Shown here: positions 26,342-34,806 of the stretch, piece after piece | How positions within the stretch are numbered: position 1 is the stretch's first letter | How the letters are laid out: each line of letters opens with the position of its first letter | DNA from: Paenibacillus sabuli | Lineage (GTDB): Bacteria; Bacillota; Bacilli; Paenibacillales; Paenibacillaceae | Direction of reading: 5' to 3' | Assembly (NCBI RefSeq): GCF_014705605.1 | Contig: NZ_JACXIZ010000004.1 | Coordinates: 1 to 64,000, forward strand | DNA: 64,000 nt | Made by a program: the position numbers and the translations under genes | Notes under the pieces: model-generated | Databases searched by the model: none | The model's input: only the letters and a program-made list of their open reading frames with translations | Told to the model about the DNA's origin: nothing

Positions 26342-26548
26342 AGCCCGGCAGCGGCCACAGTGCGCGACTGCGACCCGCTGACAGGCTTGGCGTGAGGTGA
26401 CTTGCAAGATGAAAATAGCAACGCTGCCTCGACTTGCTTAATTCTGCGTCATACTGCCTGGATACTGCCAGATGCTGACGAATGCTGCCTCATGCTGATG
26501 CATGCCGCATAATCTGTCGCTTGGTTGTTGGATGCTGCCCCATGCTGC

Positions 26549-26790
26549 TCAAGATGCCGACGTCTCAACCTTGACGAGCTGCTTGCCGATGTTGTCCCCG
26601 CTGAACAGGCCGAGGAAGGCGTCCACGGTATGCGCGAAGCCGTCGACGACATGCTCCTCGTACCGCAGCCGACCCTCGCGGATGTAGCGGGTCAGCGCCT
26701 CGCGCGCCTCGGGAAACCGCGAGGCGTGATCGCCGATGAGGAAGCCTTGCATCAGCGCGCGTTTGACGAGCAGCAGGCTCTGCACGCGGT
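26549..26790 (-). pseudogene. C-terminal remnant of an NADP-dependent medium-chain oxidoreductase
   Basis: The frame reads LLLVKRALMQGFLIGDHASRF, then REGRLRYEEHVVDGFAHTV and FLGLFSGDNIGKQLVKV, the last ~75 residues of the YfmJ-like NADPH-dependent alkenal reductase group. The frame hits a stop at about 26790 and the N-terminal two-thirds are missing. The dispersed repeat at 26812-26871 lies right at the broken end. Confidence 0.75.
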
Positions 26791-26811
26791 ATCACAACGG
26801 GACAATTGCTG

Positions 26812-26871
26812 GACCGTTACGATTCAATCGGCCCTTTTTTCAGCTAAATAGCTTCCGTGGCAACCGTTAGG
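26812..26871 (+). repeat. Dispersed ~57-bp intergenic repeat, single copy
   Basis: This stretch, from CCGTTACGATTCAATCGGC to GTGGCAACCGTTAG, is nearly identical to the reverse complement of 36077-36138. It sits at the truncated end of the oxidoreductase remnant. Confidence 0.75.
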
Positions 26872-26880
26872 TTCGGAGGC

Positions 26881-26928
26881 AAAAAAACCTTTCCTGGTCG
26901 GTATCCATTACCGAAGGAAAGGTTTTTT
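26881..26928 (-). terminator. Terminator of the UPF0182 gene
   Basis: AAAACCTTTCC pairs with GGAAAGGTTTT, with flanking A- and T-runs on both sides. The loop is about 21 nt. Confidence 0.75.
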
Positions 26929-26987
26929 CTCGATCATACCGCCGTCAGCGCGGGCTGGCCGCATCGCTCACGGAGCCGCAGCATCGC

Positions 26988-29900
26988 TCACGGAGCGACA
27001 GCACCATCGGTCACAGCGTCTTCAGCACCGGCGCCGCCGGTCATGTCGCCACCAGCGCCGACCCCGTCGGTCATACTGGCGTCAGCGCCCGTCCCGCTGC
27101 CGTCGCTGCTACCGCCGTCACTGCCGTCGCCCGTCCCGCTGCCGTCGCTGCTACCGCCGTCAATGCCGTCGCCCGTCCCGCCGACGTCGCTGCCACCGGC
27201 GTCAATGCCGTCGCCGGTGCTGCCCGCACTGGCTCCTTCCGACGTCCCGGCTGCGCCTTGGAGCAGCCGTTCCAGCTCCTGCAGCGCCCGCCCGGCGGCC
27301 TCGTAGTCGCCCTCGCGATTGGCTGCGCGATAGGCCTCGAAGGCCGATTCCGCCTGCTGCAGCACATCGGCCGCTGCGCCGGTGTCCGTGCCGGGCGTGC
27401 CGTCTCCGGTACCGCCGACCGGCGTGCCGGTATCCGGCGTCTGGGTCTGGCCGTCGTCCTCCGGTTCGTCCGCGTCGCCATACGGCTCGCCCATCCGCTC
27501 GAACAGGCGCTGCAGCGACTGCTCCAGCGTCGGCTCCATGACGATGTAGTCCTCGTAGGCGACGATGATGCGCTTGACCTCGGGCAGCGAGGTCTCGTTG
27601 CTCGATTCGATGTACAGCGGCTCGATGTAGAGCAGCGTATCCTCGATCGGGATGACGAGCAGGTTGCCGCGGATGACGTTCGATCCGCCTTGCGACCACA
27701 GATTGAGCTGCTGCGAGATCTCGGCGTTCTGATTGACGCGGTTCTCGATCTGCTGCGGCCCGTAGATGTTGCGCTGGCGGCTATATTCGTAGACCAGCAT
27801 CTCGCCGTAGCGGTCGCCGTCGTTGCGCACGCCCATCCAGGCGATCAGATTCTGCTTGCGGTTCGGCGTGAACGGCGTCATGAGCACGAGCTCCTCCTGA
27901 TCGGCTTCGTTCAGCTTCAGCGTCACGTAATACGGGTCCATCTCGATGTCGTCGCCGAAGTACTTCTCCGTCGGGAACTGCCAGTAGTCCTCTCGATTGT
28001 AGAACAATTGCAGATCCGTCATATGGTACGCCCGGTACAGGCTCGCGCGCTGCTTGAACAGCGTCTCCGGGTAGCGGAAGTGGCTGCGAATGTCCTCCGG
28101 CACCTCGGTCGTCAGCAGACCGGGGAACATCTTGTTGTACGTCTGCGCCAGCGGGTCGTCCGGATCGACGAGGTAGAAGGTCACCTCCCCGGTATAAGCC
28201 TCCACTGCGATCTTGATCGAATTGCGAATATAGTTGTCGCCGTAGCCGTCGTCGTCGGAGAACGGATAGCGGTCGGTGCTGGTGAAGGCGTCGATCAGCC
28301 AGACCAGCGTGCCGTCCTCGCGGATGACCGGATAGGCGTCCGGCTCCAGATCCAGGAACGGGGCGATGCGATGCACGCGGTCGTAAATGTTGCGCGTCTG
28401 CAGCAGCTGGCTGTCGCCGGTAATCTGTCCGGATATCAGATAGCGGTACGCGCCTTCGTTCCAGGCGAACAGCAGCCGATTGATCCCGTTCATGCGAATG
28501 CCCGCCTCGCCTTCGTAGACGTACGGCTCATCCTCGATGGCGTCGGGATAATCGAACTCGGTGACCTTGGAATTGACGATGACCGAGTCGTAGCGATTCT
28601 CGCCGAAGTAAATCTGCGGCCGCGAGATCGGAATCGAGCCCTCCGGCGGCAGGTTCTCCACCAGGTACTCCGGCTGTCCCTCGGCGGTAATCTCGTTGAC
28701 CGCGCTTACCGCGACGCCGTAGCCGTGGGTGTAGCGCAGATTCTGGTTCACCCACGTCTGCGCCTGCTCCGGCAGATTGGCCTGGGTCAGCTCGCGGGCG
28801 GCGATGAACACCTGCTGGTACTCGCCGTCGATCATGTAACGGTCGATGTCGACGTCGGCGAAGTTGTAGTACGGCCGGATCGTCTGCAATTGGTTGTACA
28901 CCTCGCCGAGCGGGCGGGCGTCGTTGATGCGGATATTGCGCATCGTCGTCTCGTTGCGGTCGAGCATCCCCTGGTCGAGCGAGGCGTTCACTTGCTTGTC
29001 GATCACCTCGATGCCGTCCAGCTCGTGCGCCTGGCGCGTCATGGCCACGCTGTCGGCGATGAACGGCTCCTCGCGCGCGAATTCATTGGGCGAGACGAGC
29101 ATGCCCTGCACGCCGAGCGAGGCTGCCTGGCCGAGCACGAGCACGCCGATGTACAGCGCGGCCGCTCCCTTGAGCAAGCCGGCACGCTTGCGGATCAGGG
29201 CCAGCACGAGCATCGCGGTCACGATCAGCGAGACCGCGGCCATGGCGTAGTCGGCCGGGATGTTGACGTACTTGTCGGTGAAGCTGACGCCGTGCACGAC
29301 CGACTGCTGGAAGGCGTTGACCTGCGCCGTCAGCGCCGTCTCATACGGGCTGAGCGCGAAGTGCGCCGTGACGAGCAGGCCGAGCCAGACGACGCCGCCG
29401 ATGAAGTGCACCCGCGCGCCGCGCGATTCGCCGATCATGCCGCCCGAGCCGTAGATGATCAGCTTGGCCGCGACGTTGAGGACGGCGAGGAAGAGCAGCA
29501 CGCCGAGCGCGAACTTCCACATCGGCAGCGTATAGACGAAGAACGAGACGTCCAGGCCGAAGTGCGGATCGGCCGTGCCGAAGTCGGTCTGGTACAGATA
29601 GCCGAGCAGCCGCTGCCAGCCCAGCCCCTGCACCCAGGAGTAGCCGATCCAGCCGAGCAGCAGCGAGACTGCGGCGTTGGACCAGGCATACAGCTTGCCG
29701 TTCTTGAGGAAGGCATGCAGATTGTTCAGCCCGCGCTGCTTGACGAAGGTGGCTCGTATGTTGCGCAGCAGCCAGAACGTCGTCGCGAAGAACAGCACGA
29801 AGCCCAGCGCGCCGAGCCCGATGCGCGAGGCGAAGATCGTCAGGAACGTCCCCTTGAAGCCGAGCGAGGACGCCCACACGTAGTCCGCCCACCAGCCGGC

Positions 29901-30047
29901 GGTGGCGACGGCGGCGAGCAGCAGCACGAGCAGCACGGCCGCCAGCTTGAGCAGACCCGAAGCCCGCTTCGACAGACGCGGCATGCGCATGTTGTTCATT
30001 TGCTTTTTCCATTGTTCGAATTCGTTGTTAGCCAAGTGCCGTATCAC
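26988..30047 (-). CDS. UPF0182-family integral membrane protein
   Basis: A protein of about 1019 residues. The first ~330 residues hold about seven membrane helices, starting LLKLAAVLLVLLLAAVATAGWW. The rest is a large, probably extracytoplasmic domain with family features such as LVWLIDAFTSTDRYPFSD and GNLLVIPIEDTLLYIEPLY. The last ~130 residues are low-complexity Gly/Asp/Ser-rich repeats (GGSSDGSGTGDG). The family's biochemical role is unknown. The start is uncertain: the GTG at 30047 touches AGGGGAG, and a TTG at 30035 has better spacing. It lies about 100 nt downstream of the dipeptidase on the same strand. Confidence 0.9.
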   Translation of the reverse strand: MIRHLANNEFEQWKKQMNNMRMPRLSKRASGLLKLAAVLLVLLLAAVATAGWWADYVWASSLGFKGTFLTIFASRIGLGALGFVLFFATTFWLLRNIRATFVKQRGLNNLHAFLKNGKLYAWSNAAVSLLLGWIGYSWVQGLGWQRLLGYLYQTDFGTADPHFGLDVSFFVYTLPMWKFALGVLLFLAVLNVAAKLIIYGSGGMIGESRGARVHFIGGVVWLGLLVTAHFALSPYETALTAQVNAFQQSVVHGVSFTDKYVNIPADYAMAAVSLIVTAMLVLALIRKRAGLLKGAAALYIGVLVLGQAASLGVQGMLVSPNEFAREEPFIADSVAMTRQAHELDGIEVIDKQVNASLDQGMLDRNETTMRNIRINDARPLGEVYNQLQTIRPYYNFADVDIDRYMIDGEYQQVFIAARELTQANLPEQAQTWVNQNLRYTHGYGVAVSAVNEITAEGQPEYLVENLPPEGSIPISRPQIYFGENRYDSVIVNSKVTEFDYPDAIEDEPYVYEGEAGIRMNGINRLLFAWNEGAYRYLISGQITGDSQLLQTRNIYDRVHRIAPFLDLEPDAYPVIREDGTLVWLIDAFTSTDRYPFSDDDGYGDNYIRNSIKIAVEAYTGEVTFYLVDPDDPLAQTYNKMFPGLLTTEVPEDIRSHFRYPETLFKQRASLYRAYHMTDLQLFYNREDYWQFPTEKYFGDDIEMDPYYVTLKLNEADQEELVLMTPFTPNRKQNLIAWMGVRNDGDRYGEMLVYEYSRQRNIYGPQQIENRVNQNAEISQQLNLWSQGGSNVIRGNLLVIPIEDTLLYIEPLYIESSNETSLPEVKRIIVAYEDYIVMEPTLEQSLQRLFERMGEPYGDADEPEDDGQTQTPDTGTPVGGTGDGTPGTDTGAAADVLQQAESAFEAYRAANREGDYEAAGRALQELERLLQGAAGTSEGASAGSTGDGIDAGGSDVGGTGDGIDGGSSDGSGTGDGSDGGSSDGSGTGADASMTDGVGAGGDMTGGAGAEDAVTDGAVAP

Positions 30048-30149
30048 TCCCCTGTTGCAGTTTCCTTTGCGTACCTTTACGCAATTGGCGGGTTATTGGT
30101 TTCACACCGGGCTCAGGGACTGGCGGACCTGCAGCGTCGCCGCCACGGG

Positions 30150-31523
30150 TCACGCGGGCGATTGGGAGCCGAGCAGCTCCAGGTAGCGTACGATCGTCTG
30201 CAGCCCCTTGTCGTAATTGTCCAGGTGAAAATGCTCGTCGGGCGCGTGCAGATTCTCCGTCGGCAGCCCGAAGCCCATCAGCACGACGGGCGCTCGCAGC
30301 TCCTGCGCAAATGCGGCGACGATCGGAATCGAGCCCCCGTCCTTGGTGAAAATCGCGCGCGTCCCATAGGCGGCCTCGTAGGCGTCGGCGGCGAGCTGCA
30401 GCACCGGGTGGCCCGGGTCGATGGAGAAGGCGGGCGCCTGTTCGCCGGGCGCAATCGCGAGCTCGGCTCCGGGCCCGGCATGCGCGCGCAGGTGACGGGC
30501 GACGCGCTCCAGCACCTGCGCCGGATCCTGCTGCCCGACGAGGCGGCAGGTGATCTTGGCGTGCGCTTCCTTCGGAATGACCGTCTTGGTCCCCTCGCCC
30601 TGGAAGCCGCCCCACACGCCATTGAGCTCGAGCGTCGGCCGGGCGCCGGTGCGCTCCACGAACGTATAGCCCGCTTCGCCGACGAGCGCTTGCAGGCCGA
30701 GCTCGCCCTGCAGCATGGTCTCGTCGACGTCCTGCTTGGCCAGCTCGGCGCGCAGGTCCGCCGTCAGCTCCGGGACGCCCTCGTAGAAGCCGTCGACGGC
30801 AATGCGGCCCTGTTCGTCGCGCAGCGTGGCGAGCAGGGCGACGAGCGCGTGCAGCGCATTGGGCACGCCGCCGCCGTACAGGCCCGAGTGCAGATCGGTA
30901 GCGGCGGTGCGCAGCGTGAGCTCGAGCGAGCAGAGGCCGCGCAGTCCGGTGCAGATCGACGGCCGGCCGGGCTCGAGCAGCGACGAGTCGGAGATGAGGA
31001 TGGCGTCGCAGGCGAGCCGCTCCCGCTCCTGCGCCAGGTACGGCGGCAGATTGGGGCTGGCGACCTCTTCCTCGCCTTCGATGCAGAATTTCAGGTTGAC
31101 CGGCAGCTCGCCCGCCGCGAGCAGCGCCTCGGCCGCCTTGATGTGCAGGAACAATTGGCCCTTGTCGTCGGTTGCGCCGCGGGCGTACAGCTTGCCGCCC
31201 CGCACCTGCGGCTCGAACGGCGGCGTCGTCCACAGGTGCAGCGGATCGACCGGCTGCACGTCGTAATGGCCGTACACGAGCACGGTCGGCTTGCCCGGCG
31301 CATGCAGATGGTCGGCGTAGACGATCGGATGACCGGCCGTCTGGCGCACCTCCACATGCTCCAGACCGGCGCGCTCCAGCGCCTCCGCCAGCCACTCGGC
31401 GGCGCGGGCGGTGTCCGCCTTGTGCGCGCTGAGCGCGGAGACGCTCGGGATCGACAGCCATTCGCTCAGCTCCTGCAGATGGCGCTCGCGGTGATGGTTC
31501 AGATAGGTATGGGGACTTGTCAA
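30150..31523 (-). CDS. M20-family metallo-dipeptidase
   Basis: A 457-residue cytosolic di-zinc peptidase. The metal and catalytic residues are His86/Asp88 (VYGHYDVQPVDP), Asp119 (GATDDKGQ) and the EGEEEVASP cluster. The lid domain is intact (TDLHSGLYGGGVPN) and the final ligand His is near FHLDNYDKG. This is the CNDP/carnosinase-like dipeptidase branch. The start is a TTG preceded by AAAGGAGG with 7-nt spacing; a longer frame upstream has no site. It is probably co-transcribed with the UPF0182 gene. Confidence 0.93.
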   Translation of the reverse strand: MTSPHTYLNHHRERHLQELSEWLSIPSVSALSAHKADTARAAEWLAEALERAGLEHVEVRQTAGHPIVYADHLHAPGKPTVLVYGHYDVQPVDPLHLWTTPPFEPQVRGGKLYARGATDDKGQLFLHIKAAEALLAAGELPVNLKFCIEGEEEVASPNLPPYLAQERERLACDAILISDSSLLEPGRPSICTGLRGLCSLELTLRTAATDLHSGLYGGGVPNALHALVALLATLRDEQGRIAVDGFYEGVPELTADLRAELAKQDVDETMLQGELGLQALVGEAGYTFVERTGARPTLELNGVWGGFQGEGTKTVIPKEAHAKITCRLVGQQDPAQVLERVARHLRAHAGPGAELAIAPGEQAPAFSIDPGHPVLQLAADAYEAAYGTRAIFTKDGGSIPIVAAFAQELRAPVVLMGFGLPTENLHAPDEHFHLDNYDKGLQTIVRYLELLGSQSPA

Positions 31524-31732
31524 GGTGAAGCCTCCTTTGCTTATTTTTTGAAGCCTTTCGCCGAGCCGGTGCGTAGTACTGGAATGTCCGGCAATCGAGA
31601 ATCGGTGGATGTGGCCTAATTGTACCGAATCGCGCGCCAAATTCAAAGCCGCCGGCCGCGCCGTGCGGCCGGGGGCGAGCCAGCGGGGATGAACGGAAGC
31701 ATGGCTGCGATTCACACGCGTTCGCGATTCAC

Positions 31733-31749
31733 ACCCGTTCGGAACGGGT
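31733..31749. promoter_or_regulatory. Palindrome ACCCGTTC-G-GAACGGGT
   Basis: A perfect 8-1-8 dyad in the spacer between the divergent dipeptidase and beta-lactamase-fold genes. Just upstream, GATTCACACGCGTTCG and GATTCACACCCGTTCG form a near-exact direct repeat. It may be an operator; no regulator gene is adjacent. Confidence 0.45.
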
Positions 31750-31805
31750 AAGGATCACTGTTTTCGGCGCTTGTCGGACGAAAAAATGAATGACGGGAGA
31801 ATGGA

Positions 31806-34184
31806 GTGAGATTGACATTGCCGAATGAAATGCATGAAAAACCGCGCCGGCGCGTAAGGCCCCTGCTGGCAGGGGTATTGACGCTCTCGCTGACGGTCGC
31901 GGGCGCGCCGCTCGCGATGGCCCAGGATGTGCCGGATGAGGCGCCGCTGTCGGAGTCGACCCAGGCGTCGGTGGCGCAGGCAGCGCCGGGGCTCGCGGAG
32001 GCCCGGGAGCTTACGGCAGAATCCGCGAAAGCTTTTCTGGATGAGTTTTTCGCCGATCCGACGACGGATCCGTATTATACCGGAGCTTCGGTCGCCATCA
32101 TCAAGGACGGCGAGGTGCTCGCCGAATCGGGATACGGCCTGGCCGACGCGGAGCAAGAGGCCGCGGTGGACCCGCAGGAGACGCTCTTTCGGGTGGCGTC
32201 CGTATCCAAGACCTTCACGGCTGTGGCGATCATGCAGCTCGTCGAGCAGGGACTCATCGAGCTGGGCGGGGATATCCGCGATTACCTGCCGGAGCTGGAG
32301 TTCGACAATACGACCGGCATGCCGGTGACGGTGGCGGACCTGCTGCTGCATCTGTCCGGCCTCGAGGTGCGGGATCCGAAGCCAACCGATCTGCATCCCG
32401 ATCTGGATCGGGTCGTCGAGATCGAGGATGTGGTCATGTCGCGGATGCCCGATGTCGTGCGCGAGCCGGGTTCGGCCTACATGTACGACAATTTCGGCTA
32501 CCAAATGCTCGGTCTGATCGTGCAGGAGGTCAGCGGAGAGCGGTTCGAGGATTACGTTCAGACGCATATTTTCGAGCCGCTGGGCATGGACAGCAGCACC
32601 TTCGTGCTGACCGACCAAGCGCTGGAGCAGCTCGCGACCGGCTACGATCCGGCGGGCAATCCGCTCGAGCCCTATGCCGTCACGCCGACGGTCATGCCCG
32701 AGGGCGGCATGCTGTCCACGGCCGGGGATATGACCCGGTTCATGCTGGCCTTCCTGGGCGAGGGCGAGCTGGACGGGCAGCGCGTGCTGAGCGAGGCTTC
32801 GGTGCGCGAGATGGAGCAATACCGTGCGTATGTGCACGAGCTGCTGCCGGATACGACCTACGGCTTCGAAGCGCCGATGCAGCTTCCCGGCGCGGGCAGC
32901 AGCGATGCGATCGTGACCAAGGCGGGCGACCTGATCGGCTTCAGCTCGTATCTCGTGCTGCTGCCGGAGGAGGAGACGGGCTTCTTCCTGACGTACAATC
33001 AACAGGGCGTGCTGCGGAATTTGTTTTACCCGGCCTTTATGGCGGCGTTTTTTCCGGAATACGCCGCGCCGGCGGCGCTTGACGACTTCACGCCGCAGGC
33101 TGCCGGGGAGCTGGACAAGTTCACGGGCTACTACGCGGACCTGCGCCTGCGTCCCTTCGTGACGCAGCTGACGCCAGGCGAAGGCGACGGGACACTGACG
33201 ATTGCCGACGCGTTCCTCGGCGCGCGCCAGCTGCAGCAGGTGGACGACAATCTGTTCGTAGACGAGCTGACCGGCCAGTTCACCGGCTTCCGCCTCGACG
33301 AGATGGGCGAGCCGACGTATATGAAGGAGCCGTATCTCAACCCGCTCGGCTACGCGGTCAAGGGCGAGGCCGCCGCGGGCTTCGCGGATGTGTCGGCTGA
33401 CGATCCGTATGCCGCATTCATTCACGCGCTGCAGTCGCTCGGCTATTATCCGAATGACAACGAGGCCATGTTCGGCCCTGAGGTCGCGGTGAGCCGTGCC
33501 GAGTACGTGCAGCGTCTGCTGGCGGTCAGCATGGTGCAGCCGAGCGCCTCGAGCGAGCTGGCCTTCGCGGACCTGGAGGGCCATCCGCTGGCAGGCTATG
33601 TGCAGGCGGCGTATGAGCTGGGCATGGTTCAGGGCAGCGGGGACGCGCGCTTCGAGCCGGATCGTCCGGTGCAGCGCCAGGAGGCGGCCGTCATGGTATG
33701 GCGCCTGCTGCAGGCGCAGTACCCGAATGAGTTGTTCGCGGATGTGGCGCTCGCCGGAGAGACCGCCGCTTGGGCGGAGCCGGCGGTGCGCATGATGGTC
33801 GCGCTCGGTCTGTACGGGCCGGAGGTCGAGCTGGACGGCCAGGGGGCGGCGGACTATAGGAGCCGCGTCGCGATGAATCGCGAGCAGCTCGCCGCCTTGC
33901 TGTATCGCATCCTGACCCAGCCGACCGATCAGATTGTAGCGGCGCAGCAGAGCGCGCAGCAGGCAGCGCCTGAGGCGGATCCGGGCGAAGCCGCGCCCGG
34001 TGAGGATGCGCCCGGCGAGGCCGCAACGAGCCAGGACGCGCCTCGCGAGGCGCAAGAGCCGGCTACAGACGGTGCGCCTGCGGAGGAACAGTTGCAGACG
34101 CCCGCCGAAGCGAGCCCTGCCGCGCCCGCATCAGCGGGGCAAGGGCCAGACGAGCAGGCGCCTGACGCCCAAGACGCTGCGTAG
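31806..34184 (+). CDS. Secreted beta-lactamase-fold serine hydrolase with SLH domains
   Basis: A 792-residue exported protein. After the signal peptide (LLAGVLTLSLTVAGAPLAMA) comes a class C beta-lactamase/DD-peptidase fold: SVSK (SxxK nucleophile motif) and YDN in AYMYDNFGY. Two or three S-layer-homology segments follow from about residue 525 (GFADVSADDPYAAFIHALQ; FEPDRPVQRQEAAVMVWRL), then a disordered Pro/Ala/Glu/Gln tail. SLH domains bind pyruvylated wall polymer, so the enzyme should be displayed on the cell surface. The GTG at 31806 and TTG at 31812 are both possible starts. Esterase, peptidase or lactamase activity cannot be told apart. Confidence 0.88.
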   Translation: MRLTLPNEMHEKPRRRVRPLLAGVLTLSLTVAGAPLAMAQDVPDEAPLSESTQASVAQAAPGLAEARELTAESAKAFLDEFFADPTTDPYYTGASVAIIKDGEVLAESGYGLADAEQEAAVDPQETLFRVASVSKTFTAVAIMQLVEQGLIELGGDIRDYLPELEFDNTTGMPVTVADLLLHLSGLEVRDPKPTDLHPDLDRVVEIEDVVMSRMPDVVREPGSAYMYDNFGYQMLGLIVQEVSGERFEDYVQTHIFEPLGMDSSTFVLTDQALEQLATGYDPAGNPLEPYAVTPTVMPEGGMLSTAGDMTRFMLAFLGEGELDGQRVLSEASVREMEQYRAYVHELLPDTTYGFEAPMQLPGAGSSDAIVTKAGDLIGFSSYLVLLPEEETGFFLTYNQQGVLRNLFYPAFMAAFFPEYAAPAALDDFTPQAAGELDKFTGYYADLRLRPFVTQLTPGEGDGTLTIADAFLGARQLQQVDDNLFVDELTGQFTGFRLDEMGEPTYMKEPYLNPLGYAVKGEAAAGFADVSADDPYAAFIHALQSLGYYPNDNEAMFGPEVAVSRAEYVQRLLAVSMVQPSASSELAFADLEGHPLAGYVQAAYELGMVQGSGDARFEPDRPVQRQEAAVMVWRLLQAQYPNELFADVALAGETAAWAEPAVRMMVALGLYGPEVELDGQGAADYRSRVAMNREQLAALLYRILTQPTDQIVAAQQSAQQAAPEADPGEAAPGEDAPGEAATSQDAPREAQEPATDGAPAEEQLQTPAEASPAAPASAGQGPDEQAPDAQDAA

Positions 34185-34357
34185 GGACGGTCCGCAGCGC
34201 CAGGGCTCCTTTCGAGGATGGAGTTCCTGCCGCCGATGGCGTGTCTCCGGTTTTTCCGGCACCGGCGGCCTGCTCTTCTGGAGGGTAGCAGGATTGTAAC
34301 ACGATTTGAGCAGGGAGCACGAGGTGTTATCGGGAAGCGCTTTTCTCAAAATTTTTG

Positions 34358-34386
34358 TTGACGTTCGTCGGTGATTGACATATTAT
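34358..34386 (+). promoter_or_regulatory. Promoter of the riboswitch transcript
   Basis: TTGACG, a 17-nt spacer, then TATTAT, a few nucleotides before the riboswitch aptamer. Confidence 0.7.
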
Positions 34387-34390
34387 TAAT

Positions 34391-34546
34391 GTAGCGCTTA
34401 ATTTCCGGACTTCTGTCTTGTTCCGGAAAGCGGGGGACCCAATGTAGTGGGGCGAATCGATCGTATGCCGATCGTAGGGAACCATCTTTCCCGAGTCCGT
34501 CAGCTAACCTCGTCAGCGGAAGATGGGTCATAGCGATTGTGCGATT
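34391..34546 (+). ncRNA. Cyclic-di-AMP riboswitch (ydaO-yuaA class)
   Basis: The core consensus of the ydaO motif is present in order: GCGGGGGACCCAAT (34430 onward), GGGGCGAATC, GTAGGGAACC, CCGAGTCCGTCAGCTAACC and CGTCAGCGGAAG. The closing helix pairs TAGCGC near the start with GCGATTGTGCG at the end. The class binds c-di-AMP and typically turns expression off by termination. It is followed by a terminator hairpin and then the KamA-like gene 260 nt downstream. Confidence 0.93.
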
Positions 34547-34556
34547 GTTCACATCG

Positions 34557-34577
34557 GACCCTTCGGGGTCTTTTTTT
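34557..34577 (+). terminator. Riboswitch-linked intrinsic terminator
   Basis: GACCC-TTCG-GGGTC followed by TTTTTTT, 10 nt after the aptamer. It should be the expression platform. The 34578-34806 stretch behind it holds no convincing gene but has small repeats (GCGACGATGCGCATGCGACGA-like). Confidence 0.75.
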
Positions 34578-34806
34578 CGTCTACGCCAGAGGACTAGGCG
34601 ATCTGTCCGGCTCGCGAAAAAGTAAAGCTATTGCGCCTGTGGCGCCAAGTCGACTGAGACAACTAGAGGCCCCCAATGAGAGGGCCCCAATGGCGATAGA
34701 AATTGGCGATGGAAAGTAACACTTTTTGCTCGTGTGCGGCGATACGTATGCGACGATGCGCATGCGACGAAGCATAAGCGACAATAGGAGGGCGAGGTGA
34801 CGACAG

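Noticed and set aside
27258-31619. A 1,453-codon open frame on the plus strand
   Set aside because: It is antisense to the UPF0182 and dipeptidase genes, rich in Arg/His/Val repeats without domain motifs, and follows from high GC at third positions.
31755-34055. A 766-codon minus-strand open frame
   Set aside because: Antisense to the beta-lactamase/SLH gene, which has a signal peptide and clear domains.
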